64,000 nt of DNA. Origin: Phoenix dactylifera (lineage: Eukaryota > Streptophyta > Magnoliopsida > Arecales > Arecaceae). The stretch is taken from contig NC_052399.1 in NCBI RefSeq assembly GCF_009389715.1, forward strand, positions 26,917,146 to 26,981,145, in the 5' to 3' direction. The first letter of the stretch is position 1, and each line of letters begins with the position of its first letter. Both the position numbers and the translations under genes were made by a program. A model generated the notes under the pieces. That model saw only the letters and a list, made by a program, of their open reading frames with translations, did not search any database and was not told the DNA's origin. Below are positions 43,401 to 55,219 of the stretch, in pieces.

Positions 43401-44125
43401 CACCATGTAAGCTTAATTACTTTACTATTTGAATCCTAATTAATTAGCAGTACTCGTTCGTAAATATACTGAGATTTGCTTTGGTGCTTAATTTTGTAAC
43501 ATGGGTATTTCCCAATTCCTATCATGACTGGTTCATATCACCGGCTTTTTTTTGGGTTAATGTCTTTACATCATCACCACTTTAATGGTCGTCATTTTGA
43601 TATGCAAGTTTCTGTTCAAAAACAAGAAAAGAAAAACGATGACAGATTGGAGAATTATGGGATGCTTGAATGGTTTGAATAGTGGAAGTAGAGCTCAGTC
43701 CTTTGGGCTCCATTTATCAAGTGCGCATCTCGATGCATCGTTATGAAAATGAGCAGTTGTGATTGGTGGCATGCATGGCTGTATAGTACATATAATGTAG
43801 GGTATAATAGATAGAGATACATGTAGCATAGGAAGCATGCAAGAGAAGAAACCAAGTTTCTTAGAGATATGAACCCTTGAAAGTAAAGATTTATTGTCTT
43901 CAAAAGCAAACGATAATAGAAGCATGTAATACCAGAAGTTTGGTGTGAATGCTATCTTCTGTATCAATCGCCAAAAAGAATTTCTTCAATATATATGGAA
44001 ACGAATACAAAAAGAAAATAGCAACGATCCCAAGCATGTCAGTTTTTTTTTTGAAAAAATTGAAATGTTGGAATCTACGACATGTCTTCTTAATTCTGCT
44101 GAATGTTAGTGTGATATATATATAT
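40419..44125. other. Intergenic DNA, no gene recognised
   Basis: AT-rich with A/T tracts. Open frames at 41687-41959, 42600-42830 and 42993-43373 have no recognisable domain and no splice or promoter support. Confidence 0.45.
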
Positions 44126-44129
44126 ATAT

Positions 44130-45050
44130 GTAGAGATATAGTAGTGGATGTTGATCATGTTTTGGTGAATTGCCTAATTGCCACATCCATGTGGAACTTA
44201 AATTTTAATTCAGCATGACCTGAACCTATCTCTGCACTCCTTTGAAGCTTTAATGGTGGTGATATTAGCCAGAAAAGGCCTGAATTCAAGCCTTTGAAGC
44301 TTCGAGTTTCTTGATCTTGTATGAGTACCCAAAATCTCCTCGACGAATAACCGATGTGGTACTAAACACACGCCTATACGGGCCCTCACATACACACGCC
44401 TCCGTTCAAGCCCTGACGCCATCGTCAGGCTAAGGGTTGAAATTCATTCAAATCTAATCGCAACCAGCTTATGGTTAGCCTCCATGAATCTATGCTGCAG
44501 TGTCTCCTAGTTCACATGAGCTATGAGCCGAGTTCGCTCTAATACCATTTGTAACAACCCCAAACCTCATCCAAAATAGCTAGCTGAAAGGTAGTATTTG
44601 GGTTCTCTGATCCTGTATAAGTATTTGAAATCTTCTCGATAAATAACCAATATAGAACTAAACACACGCCCGCACGTTTTCTCACAACTTATTATCATAT
44701 ATCATTGCTATGTGGCAACCATATGTCTTTCTATTTGCTCTACTCTTGAAGCCGAGTTACAAGCAGCATGGCATGGTATATGTACTGCAGTATTCAGATA
44801 TAAATCTACACAATGGAAGGTGATTGGATTACTGTAATCTAATGGATCAATAAAATACTTAATAAAACCAGTCATATACTTAGGGAAGGAAACCAATCAG
44901 CTGCTTGGTTGGCAAATGCAGGCTCAGATTTTTTGATGCTGAATTTTGGAGCATGACCCTTCCTCATGACCCCCCACCTTCTCCATTGTGTTATAAAAAA
45001 AGGGAAAAAAACAAAGGACAAAAAACAAAAAACAAAAACCGAACCATTGG
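44130..45050 (+). mobile_element. LINE relic split by a TRIM insertion
   Basis: DVDHVLVNCLIATSMW (about 44148-44197) resembles the zinc-binding region of LINE reverse transcriptases. After the TRIM, TLEAELQAAWHGICTA (about 44737-44790) and GRKPISCLVGKCRL-type frames with NQSAAWLANAG-like wording near 44890-44930 fit the RNase H domain. An A-rich tail ends near 45050. Multiple stops show that it is dead. Confidence 0.55.
44296..44693 (-). mobile_element. Decayed TRIM, family 1, inside the LINE relic
   Basis: Holds CCGATGTGGTACTAAACACAC, the interior wording CGTTCAAGCCCTGACG and CTCTAATACCATTTGTAACA (primer site plus LTR edge), and a second LTR with ACTAAACACACGCCCGCACG. This is the same order as 16421-16859. 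The outer end of the left LTR is degraded. Confidence 0.75.
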
Positions 45051-45310
45051 AACTCGGCTACAGCACTTTATCCTGGTATGGATCTACATTGATCCAATCC
45101 AACTTTGGCCGATCCTTTCGCATCCTGGGTCTTTTAAAATGGAAACATATATATTAAGTTTGTGACTAACGGACAAACACTCTTCCATGGACCTTGCATT
45201 CGTGCCCAAATTTAAATATATGAAGAAGGGAGCCGTGTGAAGTTTAATAATCGTTGTTTGAGAAATACTTAATGAAGAAACTATAGGAACAATTGCTTCT
45301 AGACTTTTAG

Positions 45311-45701
45311 GACTAGTTTTGTTCGTGGAAAAAAAATTTCTCACTAAAATATTTTTTTAAAAAGCCGATGTCTGGATATATGATGTTTGAAAAGTAATTT
45401 TTTCATATTTGATTGATCGAAGAAAAATAGCATATTACAACATGACTTACGTTTAGTTGAATATCTACTTATTGTATAAAATATCTGTTATGCCTTTAAT
45501 AAAGAGAAATATCTTATCATATTCTATCTAAAAGCTTAAGAATATTTTTGAAAAAAAATATCCTAATTTCTACCTTCTCATATTTCACAAAGGTTTTTTT
45601 TCATAAAATATGAATAGAAAACTCCGTCTAAATATAAGGTATGTCTCTATTTTCCTATTGACCCTGCTTTCTTTTCTCTTTTTCGTGCGAACCAAACGAG
45701 G
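45311..45701. mobile_element. MITE, family A, second copy
   Basis: Ends GTTTTGTTCGTGGAAAAA and TTTTTCGTGCGAACCAAAC are inverted partners and match the 12744-13207 element. Inner strings (ATCTACTTATTGTATAAA, CTTTAATAAAGAGA, ATTTTTGAAAAA) are also shared. TTTTAG flanks both sides (45305-45310, 45702-45707). Confidence 0.65.
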
Positions 45702-45707
45702 TTTTAG

Positions 45708-46602
45708 TAGAGATAAGTTCTACTAGATGAATGCTCAAAGTATGTTTGCTTCCAATAGAGCTAAGCGAAAAACCTAAAATGATGAGGCTTCCAAGGGGAT
45801 GCTGCTGCTTTTAGGTAGGTTAGCATCTTTCATAAATTAAGAATCCACCAACATAGTGACTTGCAAATGCCATCTAGATTAAACAATGCTTTAGGACTGA
45901 ACTAATTATGGGCACTTAGGATTAGTCTAATGCAGACTTAATAATTGAAGTTGGCAACCCACATGCTTGTCTCTATCACCATGCTTCTTTTCTTCCTCTC
46001 ATGTTATTTTCCCAACCCTGCAACTTCCCATGGCCCACATTAATTTAAGACCTGGCGAGGCTTAATGGCAAAGGGTGAACAGTACTGTGAATCACGTTAT
46101 GCGATCAAGGAACGCGCATGAAGGTATGGGAGATAGATCTTATCAAAAAAAAAAAAAAAAAAAAGGTATGGGAGATAGTGGTAGGTAATAATAACTTAAA
46201 AGGGAACCCACCACGTAGGGACGATTTCGAAAAGATAAAAAAGTACCAAATATATGCGAAAAGATGGGTAGGTAAAGAATGTGATTCGATGAACCAATTC
46301 TTGATCTACATGTTAGGATTAGTATAAACTTATATCCAAAACAGGCTTTGAGTTAGCTAACCAAGCTTACCACCTTTTGTAACCATCGACATGGTGGTAT
46401 GTGTCATGTGAATGCTCCTTGATATGCATACATTCAAGGGTCTTATGACATGAACCATCATTAGTTTGAGATGAGGATATTAGTTAAGATAAGCTTGAGA
46501 TGTGGCCATTCTATGACGTTGTGGTCGGGCACCATTCATGATTTCCATGCAGAACAATTGAGGACATATACACATGCACACTTAAATATATATATAGATT
46601 TG

Positions 46603-46640
<38 letters not shown>

Positions 46641-46660
46641 GCTTTGATTTTAATAATTTA
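45708..46660. other. Intergenic DNA with A and GA tracts
   Basis: No gene recognised. A 20-bp A tract lies at about 46145-46164 and a GA run at about 46605-46633. Confidence 0.5.
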
Positions 46661-46664
46661 CAAC

Positions 46665-47150
46665 AACAACAACCCCAGTGGCAGATACCATACACTAGTT
46701 AGGGTGCCATAACAGCGAGAACTTCATCCAAAAAAATTAGTAGGAAAGTGTTATCTAAATTTTTAGACTTTGTATAAGTACCCAAAATCTAATTATTACA
46801 TAACCGAGGTAGGATTAAACATATGTCCTTTCGGACCTTTACATACTATACCTATTTAAGTCTTGATGTGTTTACTAGGTTGAGTTTAAGGATCTAAATC
46901 TATTCAAGTTCAATCCCTAGTACCACAAATCAAATCATAAAGTATGATGATCAACCTGCGATCAACCTAAATAGACCTGTGTTGCATGGTTCTTTAGTCT
47001 ATATGAATCATTGATCGAGTCTACTCTAATATCATTTGTCACAATTTAAGATCTCATCCAAAAAAGACTAACTATAAAGTATTATTTGAATTCCTTAGTA
47101 CTCTATATCTACTTAATATATAGTCAGATATAAAACTAAACACACGTCTG
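46665..47150 (-). mobile_element. Strongly decayed TRIM, family 1
   Basis: Two diverged LTRs retain CCGAGGTAGGATTAAACATA and ATATAAAACTAAACACACG. Between them are CTCTAATATCATTTGTCACA (primer-site region) and TTTAAGTCTTGATGTG (polypurine side). The order matches the complete copy at 16421-16859. Confidence 0.6.
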
Positions 47151-48034
47151 TTTTTTTCTTACTATTTTTGCTCAAACTAGCCTCATTTATTAAGTCGAGC
47201 CCCAAAAAAGAAAAGAGAAAAAAAAAGGATAAGCCTGGTTTTCTTTCCAATCGAGCCCAGCTTAAAAGAAGCGTTGCTCGTGATGCATCGATTGCACGAT
47301 CAAGATCAAAGTGTTTGTCCGTTCAGCAGCTAGTCGGTGTATATAGTCCATTCAATAAGTCAGCCAGTCCTGATCATGCCCAGTCTGCTAAAGAACTTTT
47401 CTCGAAGTCTGTTAAACCGAAGAAAGATGCTCGTCTCCTCCCCCACCCCATCCATGTCCCGTGTGCTGCCATTATTCAAAAGAAGCTTTAGGTGGTCCTG
47501 GTCGGAAACATCTCTCCCCACCATCGACTTAGGACTTAGGATATAGCTGGCATGGTTGGTGCTTGGTTTCTACCCAATAACTCAAGTAAAGCTAAATCCT
47601 AGGAGATAACCATCACCTCTTTCTTTCGATCTTTCCTTCTTTCTTTCTTTTTTGCTGGTAGGGCGTAACCATCATCACCCTTTTGACTCTTCTTGCACCA
47701 GCTACTTATCCGGAGCTGCTCATTTAATTCGTTACATCGGAAACAACGAAACTCCCAAATGAATGCTTCCGCTTGCCACAACTTCCCCGCCGCTGTCATA
47801 TTTAAGTGCCAAAAATACGACACTCATTTATGACGGCAGATCGATGGGCAAACCGGATGTCTTCTCCGAAAGCCACAAAAAAAAAAAAGCTGAGTTCCGT
47901 TGGTGAGCCGATTCGGCTACTCTGTTGTTACAGTATGGGGCAAAGCAATTACATCTTACTCATAGATTATAATATGGGATTAGCAATAACAAGTTCTTGG
48001 TACCATTCCTCTTGCAATGGATTCACTTAGTTCA
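47151..48034. other. Intergenic DNA, no gene recognised
   Basis: Two open frames (47168-47491 on + and 47599-47823 on -) lack domains or conservation clues. Confidence 0.4.
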
Positions 48035-48235
48035 AAATTTTGTTTTCTTACTAAAATATTTTTTAAATTTTTAAAAATATAATGTATGAAAAAATAATTT
48101 TCCGCACTTATGTTTGGTTGAGCATCTACTTTTCTGAAAAATTATATGAAATAACTATTATACTCTTAATAAAGAGAGAGGTTTTACTCGTAAATTTTGA
48201 TGGAAGGATATTTTTGAAAAAGGTGGAAAAGTAGC
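48035..48235. mobile_element. MITE, family A, partial copy
   Basis: TTGGTTGAGCATCTACTTTT, TTATACTCTTAATAAAGAGA and GGATATTTTTGAAAAAGG parallel internal parts of the 12744 and 45311 copies. The terminal repeats are gone. Confidence 0.55.
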
Positions 48236-49004
48236 TTTTTCTTGTCTTCTATGACTAGTTCTAAATTTAATGTACGTACACACATATACTAGATATATCT
48301 AAATTGCCTAAAATATAATCTGTTCGATCAAGACCAATGGTTTAAAGTTGTAAGTTGTATAGGTATAACATACTTTAGCTCATTAATTGCATTGCTACTA
48401 TTCATTTTATGCTTACTTGATACATAGGTCATAGACCTCTGAAATAAATAATTTTCATCTCTAGATATTTTTATTTGAAAAATTATATCATTAATTTCAC
48501 TATAAAGCATTTCGAACTAAATGCACTGATAAATGCTCACCTAACGCTCTATATATATTGCAAATAAAGCATTTCAAAATATGAACATCATGCAAGCAAG
48601 TAGGCGAGAAGATGTGAAAACATCCTGACATACAAGATGAAAATTATGAGAAAAAAAGTATAATAATGAGAGAGAAAATATAACATTTAAATCATGCTTA
48701 CTTTCTTAAGAGACAGATTAGGGCCACCCTATCTTAACAGCACAAAATACAGCTCTTGAGATTTTGGTCTGAATTTACTTATTGGAAAAAAATCGGATAT
48801 CAATCTAATAAGCAATGAAACCTTATGTTGCATCATCTTCCCCCCTCCCTTTGCGTGGTGGTAAAGAAAATTACATAGTAGTGATAAAGAATATACTTTT
48901 ACTAAAATGACCGATACGCTTTTGACTTTAATAGCATCAACATGATTTACTAATCAAGAGATGTAAAATGTTCAAACCTTTTTGTTTTTTTTTTTGGAGT
49001 CACA
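48236..49004. other. Intergenic DNA, no gene recognised
   Basis: AT-rich, with short frames only. Confidence 0.5.
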
Positions 49005-49100
49005 TCAAGCTCTTTTAGCTCAATGGACAAGGTTAATTGATCCCAATTTTAACCAACCAGATGAGACATGCAAATTGATCACAGTGGTTCGAAACATTAC
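49005..49100 (+). mobile_element. Possible tRNA-derived SINE head
   Basis: TTTTAGCTCAATGG (A-box-like) and GTGGTTCGAAAC (B-box-like) lie about 70 nt apart after a T tract. The body between is AT-rich. Tentative. Confidence 0.4.
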
Positions 49101-49982
49101 AATCTCAACACTCAAGAGTATCAATTATCAGATTATAAAGAAGAGACCAAGGTTTTACATATGTTTTAGAGCATAAATCATTCAAAACTATCTTATTTAT
49201 AAACCAAGTTTTAAAGAAACTTATTTCTTAATTGAATGAGTCGAAACAAGCTGGTTTACATTTGCAGCCCTAGCTACCAAACTATTTACAAGGCAACATA
49301 TACTTCATATTTTTCAAAGGTGATGCATGCCTTTGATTAACATATGATTGGATTAATACAAAAAAAAAAGAGGAAAAAGGAGGCAAAGGACTATTCACCC
49401 GTTCCCCATGTTTGTTTTAATGCTTCTGGTACTGTTTCCCTTTCAAGATGGCAGATGTTACGTCACAGATCATCTGAAAAGTTAATAGATACGAAGGTAA
49501 AAAAATATAATAAAACAATATATCCAACATTCTGGATAACCTTATGACTTTGGATGCAAAATAGCTACAACAACATCCATTGCATGATGTGGCGCTTATC
49601 CATTGGTCTTGTACTAATAAAAGCCGCAGATACCAGGCTAGACTTCACTACTGGACGGCCAAAAAAGTCATGTCCTGAGATCATCGTGATTAAATAGACC
49701 ATGTAGCAACACTCTATTCTAATCCGCCTCTTGATTGGTTGATAGAAATCACTTAGAGAGGAGGATACCAAGTGAGGTTCCTTATGCATTAGCAATATGG
49801 TTTGCATTGCAAAATTATGCGCTATATAAGATTTATTAGATTTATGTTGAAAATATTTATTTTTACACAACTTTTTATTGTATGTAGTGCATGTGAGAAA
49901 AGCATGGATAGCTATTACACTATTTGATCAATAAATCTTTTAGTTGTTCGTATGCACTATAAGCACACGCATGCGTTCATTT
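49101..49982. other. Intergenic DNA, no gene recognised
   Basis: AT-rich with no coding or repeat structure recognised. Confidence 0.45.
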
Positions 49983-50200
49983 AGGGCGCATTTGGTTCGT
50001 AATCGAAATCAAAATTGGAATGAGTTGGAATTGGAATCGGAATGGCTATATCCTCCAATATTTTTGGTTCGCGATGGAAATTGAAATCAGAATTAGAATA
50101 AAATTTGAATACGAAAAGAAGTTAGAAATTTAAATAAAAATCATTCATTTTTATTCTCATTTCAGAGTTTAACTCTTCCTAACCAGACATGTCTCTAGCG
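49983..50200. mobile_element. Partial MITE with GGGCGCATTTGGTTCG end
   Basis: The left end GGGCGCATTTGGTTCGTAAT is typical of plant MITE termini. The internal string TTTGGTTCGCGATGG repeats it. No matching right terminus was found. Confidence 0.4.
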
Positions 50201-50879
50201 AACTCTCAATACTTTTCTTTGGAAATAGAGAAATAATGATGTATGCTGTTTTAGTTTGGTATAGAAAAAAGATGCATGAAACTAGAGAGAAAGCATGAGG
50301 GCATTTCTTTTAGAATCTTGTAATGTTGCATCATATAGCAATGGTATATCATCACACAAAGCCCAGCCCCCCTGTTGCTTATAGTATTAAGGGTAAGCGG
50401 TATTTCGCCAAACTGCATGATATGCAATATATATCTAGCAACCTCTAGAATGATAAGGTGGCACTTATGAAGTTTAAATATATAGTTTTTGGCAACAAGT
50501 TACATTAATGTAACAACAAGAAGTTAATATTAATTAATCACATCAAAAAGTGGGGAGGGAGAAAGAGAGTGTGCATGCCTGTGTGAGGTGGCGAGGTTGC
50601 GGCCAGTTAGCTCGTAAAGAAGTACGTGACTCAAAATTTATTTATTTGAGTTAAAGAAGAGAAGAGAGAGAGAGAGAGAGAGAGAGTGGGTTGTGGTGGC
50701 TTGTGAGGGTGTCGAAGCCCATTAGGTTAGAAAGTTTATTTTAATGATTTTAATTAATTAATTAATTAATTTATACATGCCTAAAACTTTTCTTAATGGG
50801 AGATGAAAAGAGTGGAATGGAGCCAAGGCTAGAAAAGATGAAAGAGGTCGGAGAGGTGGCAGGAGGCGAGAAGTAGAGA
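50201..50879. other. Upstream region of the NF-YA transcription unit
   Basis: Contains GA repeats (about 50653-50686) and a TTAA repeat near 50750-50770. It may hold the NF-YA promoter; no clear TATA box could be assigned. Confidence 0.4.
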
Positions 50880-51104
50880 GAGAGAGAGAGAGAGAAGAGC
50901 ACTGATGCAAGGCCAAGGGTTTCAAGCTAGGAGACATGGCTCCCCCACCTCGAAAGGTTCTTCTCTGTCCCAACTCCCAACCACTATTGTCCTCTCTCTC
51001 TCTCTCTCTGGTCTCTGTTTTCTTGCTATCATTAGCTTTATTTTTGGATAGAATCTCTTCTATTTCTGATTCTGTGATATCGGTTGCTGCAGACGATGTG
51101 TAGG
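50880..51104 (+). other. Candidate 5' non-coding exon of NF-YA
   Basis: A GA/CT-rich, moderately GC-rich stretch ends at a donor-like AGG/GTATGT (51102-51108). It lies about 4 kb before the acceptor at 55120-55121 that opens the first coding exon. Long intron-containing leaders are common in plant NF-YA genes. Inference only. Confidence 0.3.
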
Positions 51105-54100
51105 GTATGTTGATTTTCTGTTTATCGTTCTGTTTGAATTGCTTTGGGTGATTGTTTGATGTTGGGGATGTGGGGTGGTAGGAGGTTTGGTTTATGAACA
51201 TTCTTTTGAACCATTTTGGGTGCTTGGGCTTGTATTTCTTTTCAGTATGCTAGGTTATTTTTGATGGATTTCGAGAGTTGGGTGTGCGATTTTTTTGCTT
51301 TCAAGGAGTACATAGGATTGGTGCGATTGTTCCTATTGGATGTGATTTTGATTGAACTGCTTGTGTTTAGTTGAGGGGTAAGAAAAATGAAGGGACTACT
51401 TGCTGGAATTCAATTTGAGAAAGGGGTTTTTGGTAGGATTTGGTTGTTTGGAATGGAAGTTGTGAGCGGGAACTTGATTGTTTCGATGGAAATTTGCTCG
51501 ACTCCCCTAATATTTATTCTGCCAATCGCAAAGAAAGATTTTCTGCTTCATCTAGAATTTCTATCTGGAGCACAGAAATTTTAGTACTTTCCCCTCTTTA
51601 TTTAATGGATGCTATGGTATGAATTTACATGCTTTATCCGCTCCTTGAAACGGTGAAAGGGTGAGGCAATTCTGCAAATGTTTGCTGATCATATAGAGTG
51701 GATGTTTGATTAAATGAAGGAGCGAGAGTGCGGTGCTGATGTTAAAAGTGATGATTTGCTGGCATCCTCAGTGTCGCCATGAAGAAATTTGTCTAATTTT
51801 TTAGGACCATGGGAACTAAGTTAACTATAGAACTCATGGAATGAAGTAGACAGGACAAAATTTGGGTAAATCTATAATTCTCAAAGGTAATCTGGTCTCT
51901 GGGATGGGTCATCAGATATCTAGGTGGATATTATGCAAGAATTTAAGAATCTAGTTGTTTCGTAAGGCCTTTTTTTTTCCCCTAACTCTCCAGTCACTGA
52001 CACAAAGCCGTGGCACATGTATTTAGCAGTTTTCTGTTCCTCTTCAAGGCACATGATTCAGGCTATTTCCTGCTCATTTATTGCATGTAGTTGTGTTGCT
52101 TCAATAACATATCTTGGTCTTTACTACTGAGTTCAAGTGTTTGAAAAGGTAATCTAGCTATATTAGAGGTACTAATTATATCTAAATATGAGTTTTTTGG
52201 TAGGATGTTGAAAAAGTGTTTTTCGACTTGCTGACTTACTACGAGTAAGTGAAAATGTTGTTAAAGGAAAATTAAATTGATGGACAAGATGACTATTAGT
52301 CTATTTCTCTTCTGTATTAGAAATTTTGGCAGGAGAAGTTAAATATGGATGTGTATTTACAGGCAGGCGAGAATTTTGAATCTTGTTTTATTAATAATTT
52401 GTCAGATTCTGCGTGGTTTAACATAATGAAGCTTCAAGGCCTGTGTAGTATTTTCTCATATGAAGGTAGGTGGCGAGGAGGACCTTGAGAGAGTATAATG
52501 GAGAATTTATGAGCCCAAAGTTTGTAATGATGATTCAGTTGAGGCATAATCCTATGATATGTTAGCTTGTTGAATGCAAACTTGATTGCACCTGCAATGA
52601 GGCATTACTTTACATGTGGGACACATACAATTCTGTATGTAGGAGAAGACCAAGAAGCTCAATTAAACATAAGTCAAAGGGAAATATTTTAAGGGATAGA
52701 TCGTTGAGGTTAGCATTATGATGAGTCAAGGTGAGCTTGAGTCCCTTATGAATGACAATATATTGTATTACAAGATTGAAAAAAGTGTTGGGAAGCTGTA
52801 AATCACTAAACCGTTGTTTTAATATTTGATGTTTTCTAAATTGGCATGGGATTTTTTTTTTCTACAATATGAAGTATAAAGCAAGAGACCAGAAACTTTT
52901 ATTTTTTGCTGATTTCTTGCTTGTTTTCTTATTTATTGTAGTCTCTTTCTTTTTATTTTTGATATTAACTGTTCTATGATGAAGGAAGAGAGTTGGCAGT
53001 TTGTGCTACATGACATTAAAGTGCAACTGGGGGAGATGGTACATCTCATATCAAAAGACCATCTGGTTATCCTTGGTGGCAACTGAGAACTATCTGATCA
53101 TATTTTAATTGGATAGTATCTTTACTGAAATAAGATAATCTGTCGAGGTTGCATATTATACATAAGGCTTCAATCATGGGATATGGACATATTCACATAT
53201 TTAAGTATGGAACACCATGAATTTATAACATTGTGTGGTTGAACATACTGTGATAAAAGAAGGGGGAGGGGCTTCTGACCATAGTAAACATAACTTGCAT
53301 GTATGTAAACATAGATCTCTGAAGTCCTGGTCACTCCTGGGTATTTTTATATGGTAACTTTCAGAAAATCTCTTTTTGCTAGAAAATTCTAATGAAGTTA
53401 CATGCTTGTGGTGGCAAGAATAAGAGGCATGGAATGAGTGTTATAAGTATTCTGTGCAGTTTCCCTGATTTAGGAGTAATGACTGAGCTAGCAAATATCA
53501 TTTGAATAGCAGAGATAGTATTAAGTTACAGTGATTTAAGATATGTAACATTACTATATGGATTGCCTATTGCATCACATGGGCTTTGAGCAATGAGGGG
53601 AAAGAAGAACCTGCAGACTAGGTTGATTAATGTTAAAATAAAAGGTGAATGGGGCTATGAGTTATGATGTGAGATGGGGTGGCATGCGTAACTCTTAACT
53701 TCTCAAGCCTTAGAAATGGGACTTGGAAACTGGAGTATCCTTTCTTGTAATAGGAATATAAGGTTTTGGAGGGGTCTTCATTGCCTTTTGTTGGTAGAAG
53801 AATAGAGTAATTTGGAGGAAGATGTGAAAGTCTTTAGTTCATAACTGCTAGAATTGTAATAGGGAATTTGTTGGTCTGGCAAGTTGTTTCTTGGAGAAGG
53901 AAAAATCAAGGAAAATGAGGAATTTTGTTTTATCTCCATGACCTTCAAGGTCGTTATTTCCTCATGATTTGGAAGATAAGAAAGTCTGGAAGCCTGAAGC
54001 TAAGGGAGATTTGTGATGAAATGTTTTCACACCTCCTGCATGGACACTGAATTCTTTGTTGACCGCTAAAAGGGAGGGAAGTTTTCAACTCTAAGAAAAA

Positions 54101-54165
54101 GGTTTTTTCTATAAATTGTGTAGGTCCAGACTTCCAGCTGACTATCTTGCATGAAGCTTTATGCT
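51105..54165. other. Probable NF-YA leader intron, no gene
   Basis: T-rich stretch without coding sequence, consistent with a long intron. Short frames near 51387-51622 show no motif. Confidence 0.4.
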
Positions 54166-54740
54166 GTACCTTGCATAGAAGAGTACATAAGGACATTCTT
54201 TCTTGTTCCATGCATTGCAGATTTTTAGGTCTGTTTTCCAGATTTTTGAGACCCTTTTGATGGACTTTTCAGTGTTGCATGCAATCTCTTGTTGTTCGTT
54301 TCTAGCATGCTGGAGGAAGGCTGGTGCATTGACAGGTTTGGATAGTGATAGAAAAGGAAATATGCTTTTATCATCTCTAAAATGTTGGTGAGAAGTTTCA
54401 TGGAGAAAGGAATAGAAAAAATTTCACCTCCCTTTTCTATATTTTTGGTGACTGATTTGGTACCTTGTGTAGTAGAGTACATAAGGACATTCCTTCTTGT
54501 TCCATGCATTGCAGATTTTTAGGTCTGTTTTCCAGATTTTTGAGACCCTTTTGATGGACTGGTGGGAGTTGTGTGAATTTCTTCTTGTTCATCTCTAGCA
54601 TGCTGGATGAAGGCTGGTGCATCGACTGGTTTGGACATATTTATCATCTCTAAAATGTCGGTGAGAAGTTTTGTGAGAAAGGACTAGAAAAAAAAAAAAA
54701 TCCACTCCCGCTTTCTATATTTTTGGTGATAAGTTTTCAC
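54166..54740 (+). repeat. 294-bp tandem duplication in the leader intron
   Basis: The block TTCCATGCATTGCAGATTTT and its surroundings recur at a 294-nt offset (for example TACATAAGGACATTC at 54184 and 54478). The copies differ by small indels. Confidence 0.85.
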
Positions 54741-55123
54741 CAACCTGGTACATATTAATAGTTAGTACATAGTACCATTTCGGATTTTTTTCAGTTTCAA
54801 CTTCTTACCACGTTTTATATATGAAGTTTTCTTACTTTTTAAAAAATATTTCATGTAAGATATATCTGTAATTCTACCTGTTTTACGATATTATCCTTGA
54901 CCCCTTTGTTCTTCTGTAGAATTACTTAGTAATTTAGTTGGTTAAGATTATAAGGTTTGCTGGTAATTATATATTACTTCATGGGCATTCTGTTAAGCAG
55001 AAAAGTTAACACTTCTGCAAACAAACTTTTCAGTGAAAGTGGCTTTCAATGCTTCTAGCGGATGTTCTTGTCTTTCTTTCAATTTACCATATTTTTTGAA
55101 TAACTCAATTATCATTAACAGGA

Positions 55124-55132
55124 ATGAAGTAA
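55124..55132 (+). promoter_or_regulatory. Minimal upstream ORF (Met-Lys-stop) in the NF-YA leader
   Basis: ATG AAG TAA begins three bases after the predicted acceptor and 88 bases before the end of the leader. It could reduce translation of the main frame. It depends on the acceptor at 55120-55121 being used. Confidence 0.4.
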
Positions 55133-55219
55133 GCACAAGAGGAATTTGAGATCCCTAGGGTTTTGGAACTTGTGTGTTTGTCAAAAAGAGTCACCGCCTG
55201 GCAATATAAGGCTTTTGAG

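Noticed and set aside
50758-51201. 147-codon minus-strand frame
   Set aside because: Largely built from GA/CT repeats (RERERE, SLSLSLS) and antisense to the probable NF-YA leader; no domain.
55163-55219. N-terminal extension of NF-YA from a TTG codon
   Set aside because: Non-ATG start; the first in-frame ATG is 55220 and matches NF-YA N-termini.
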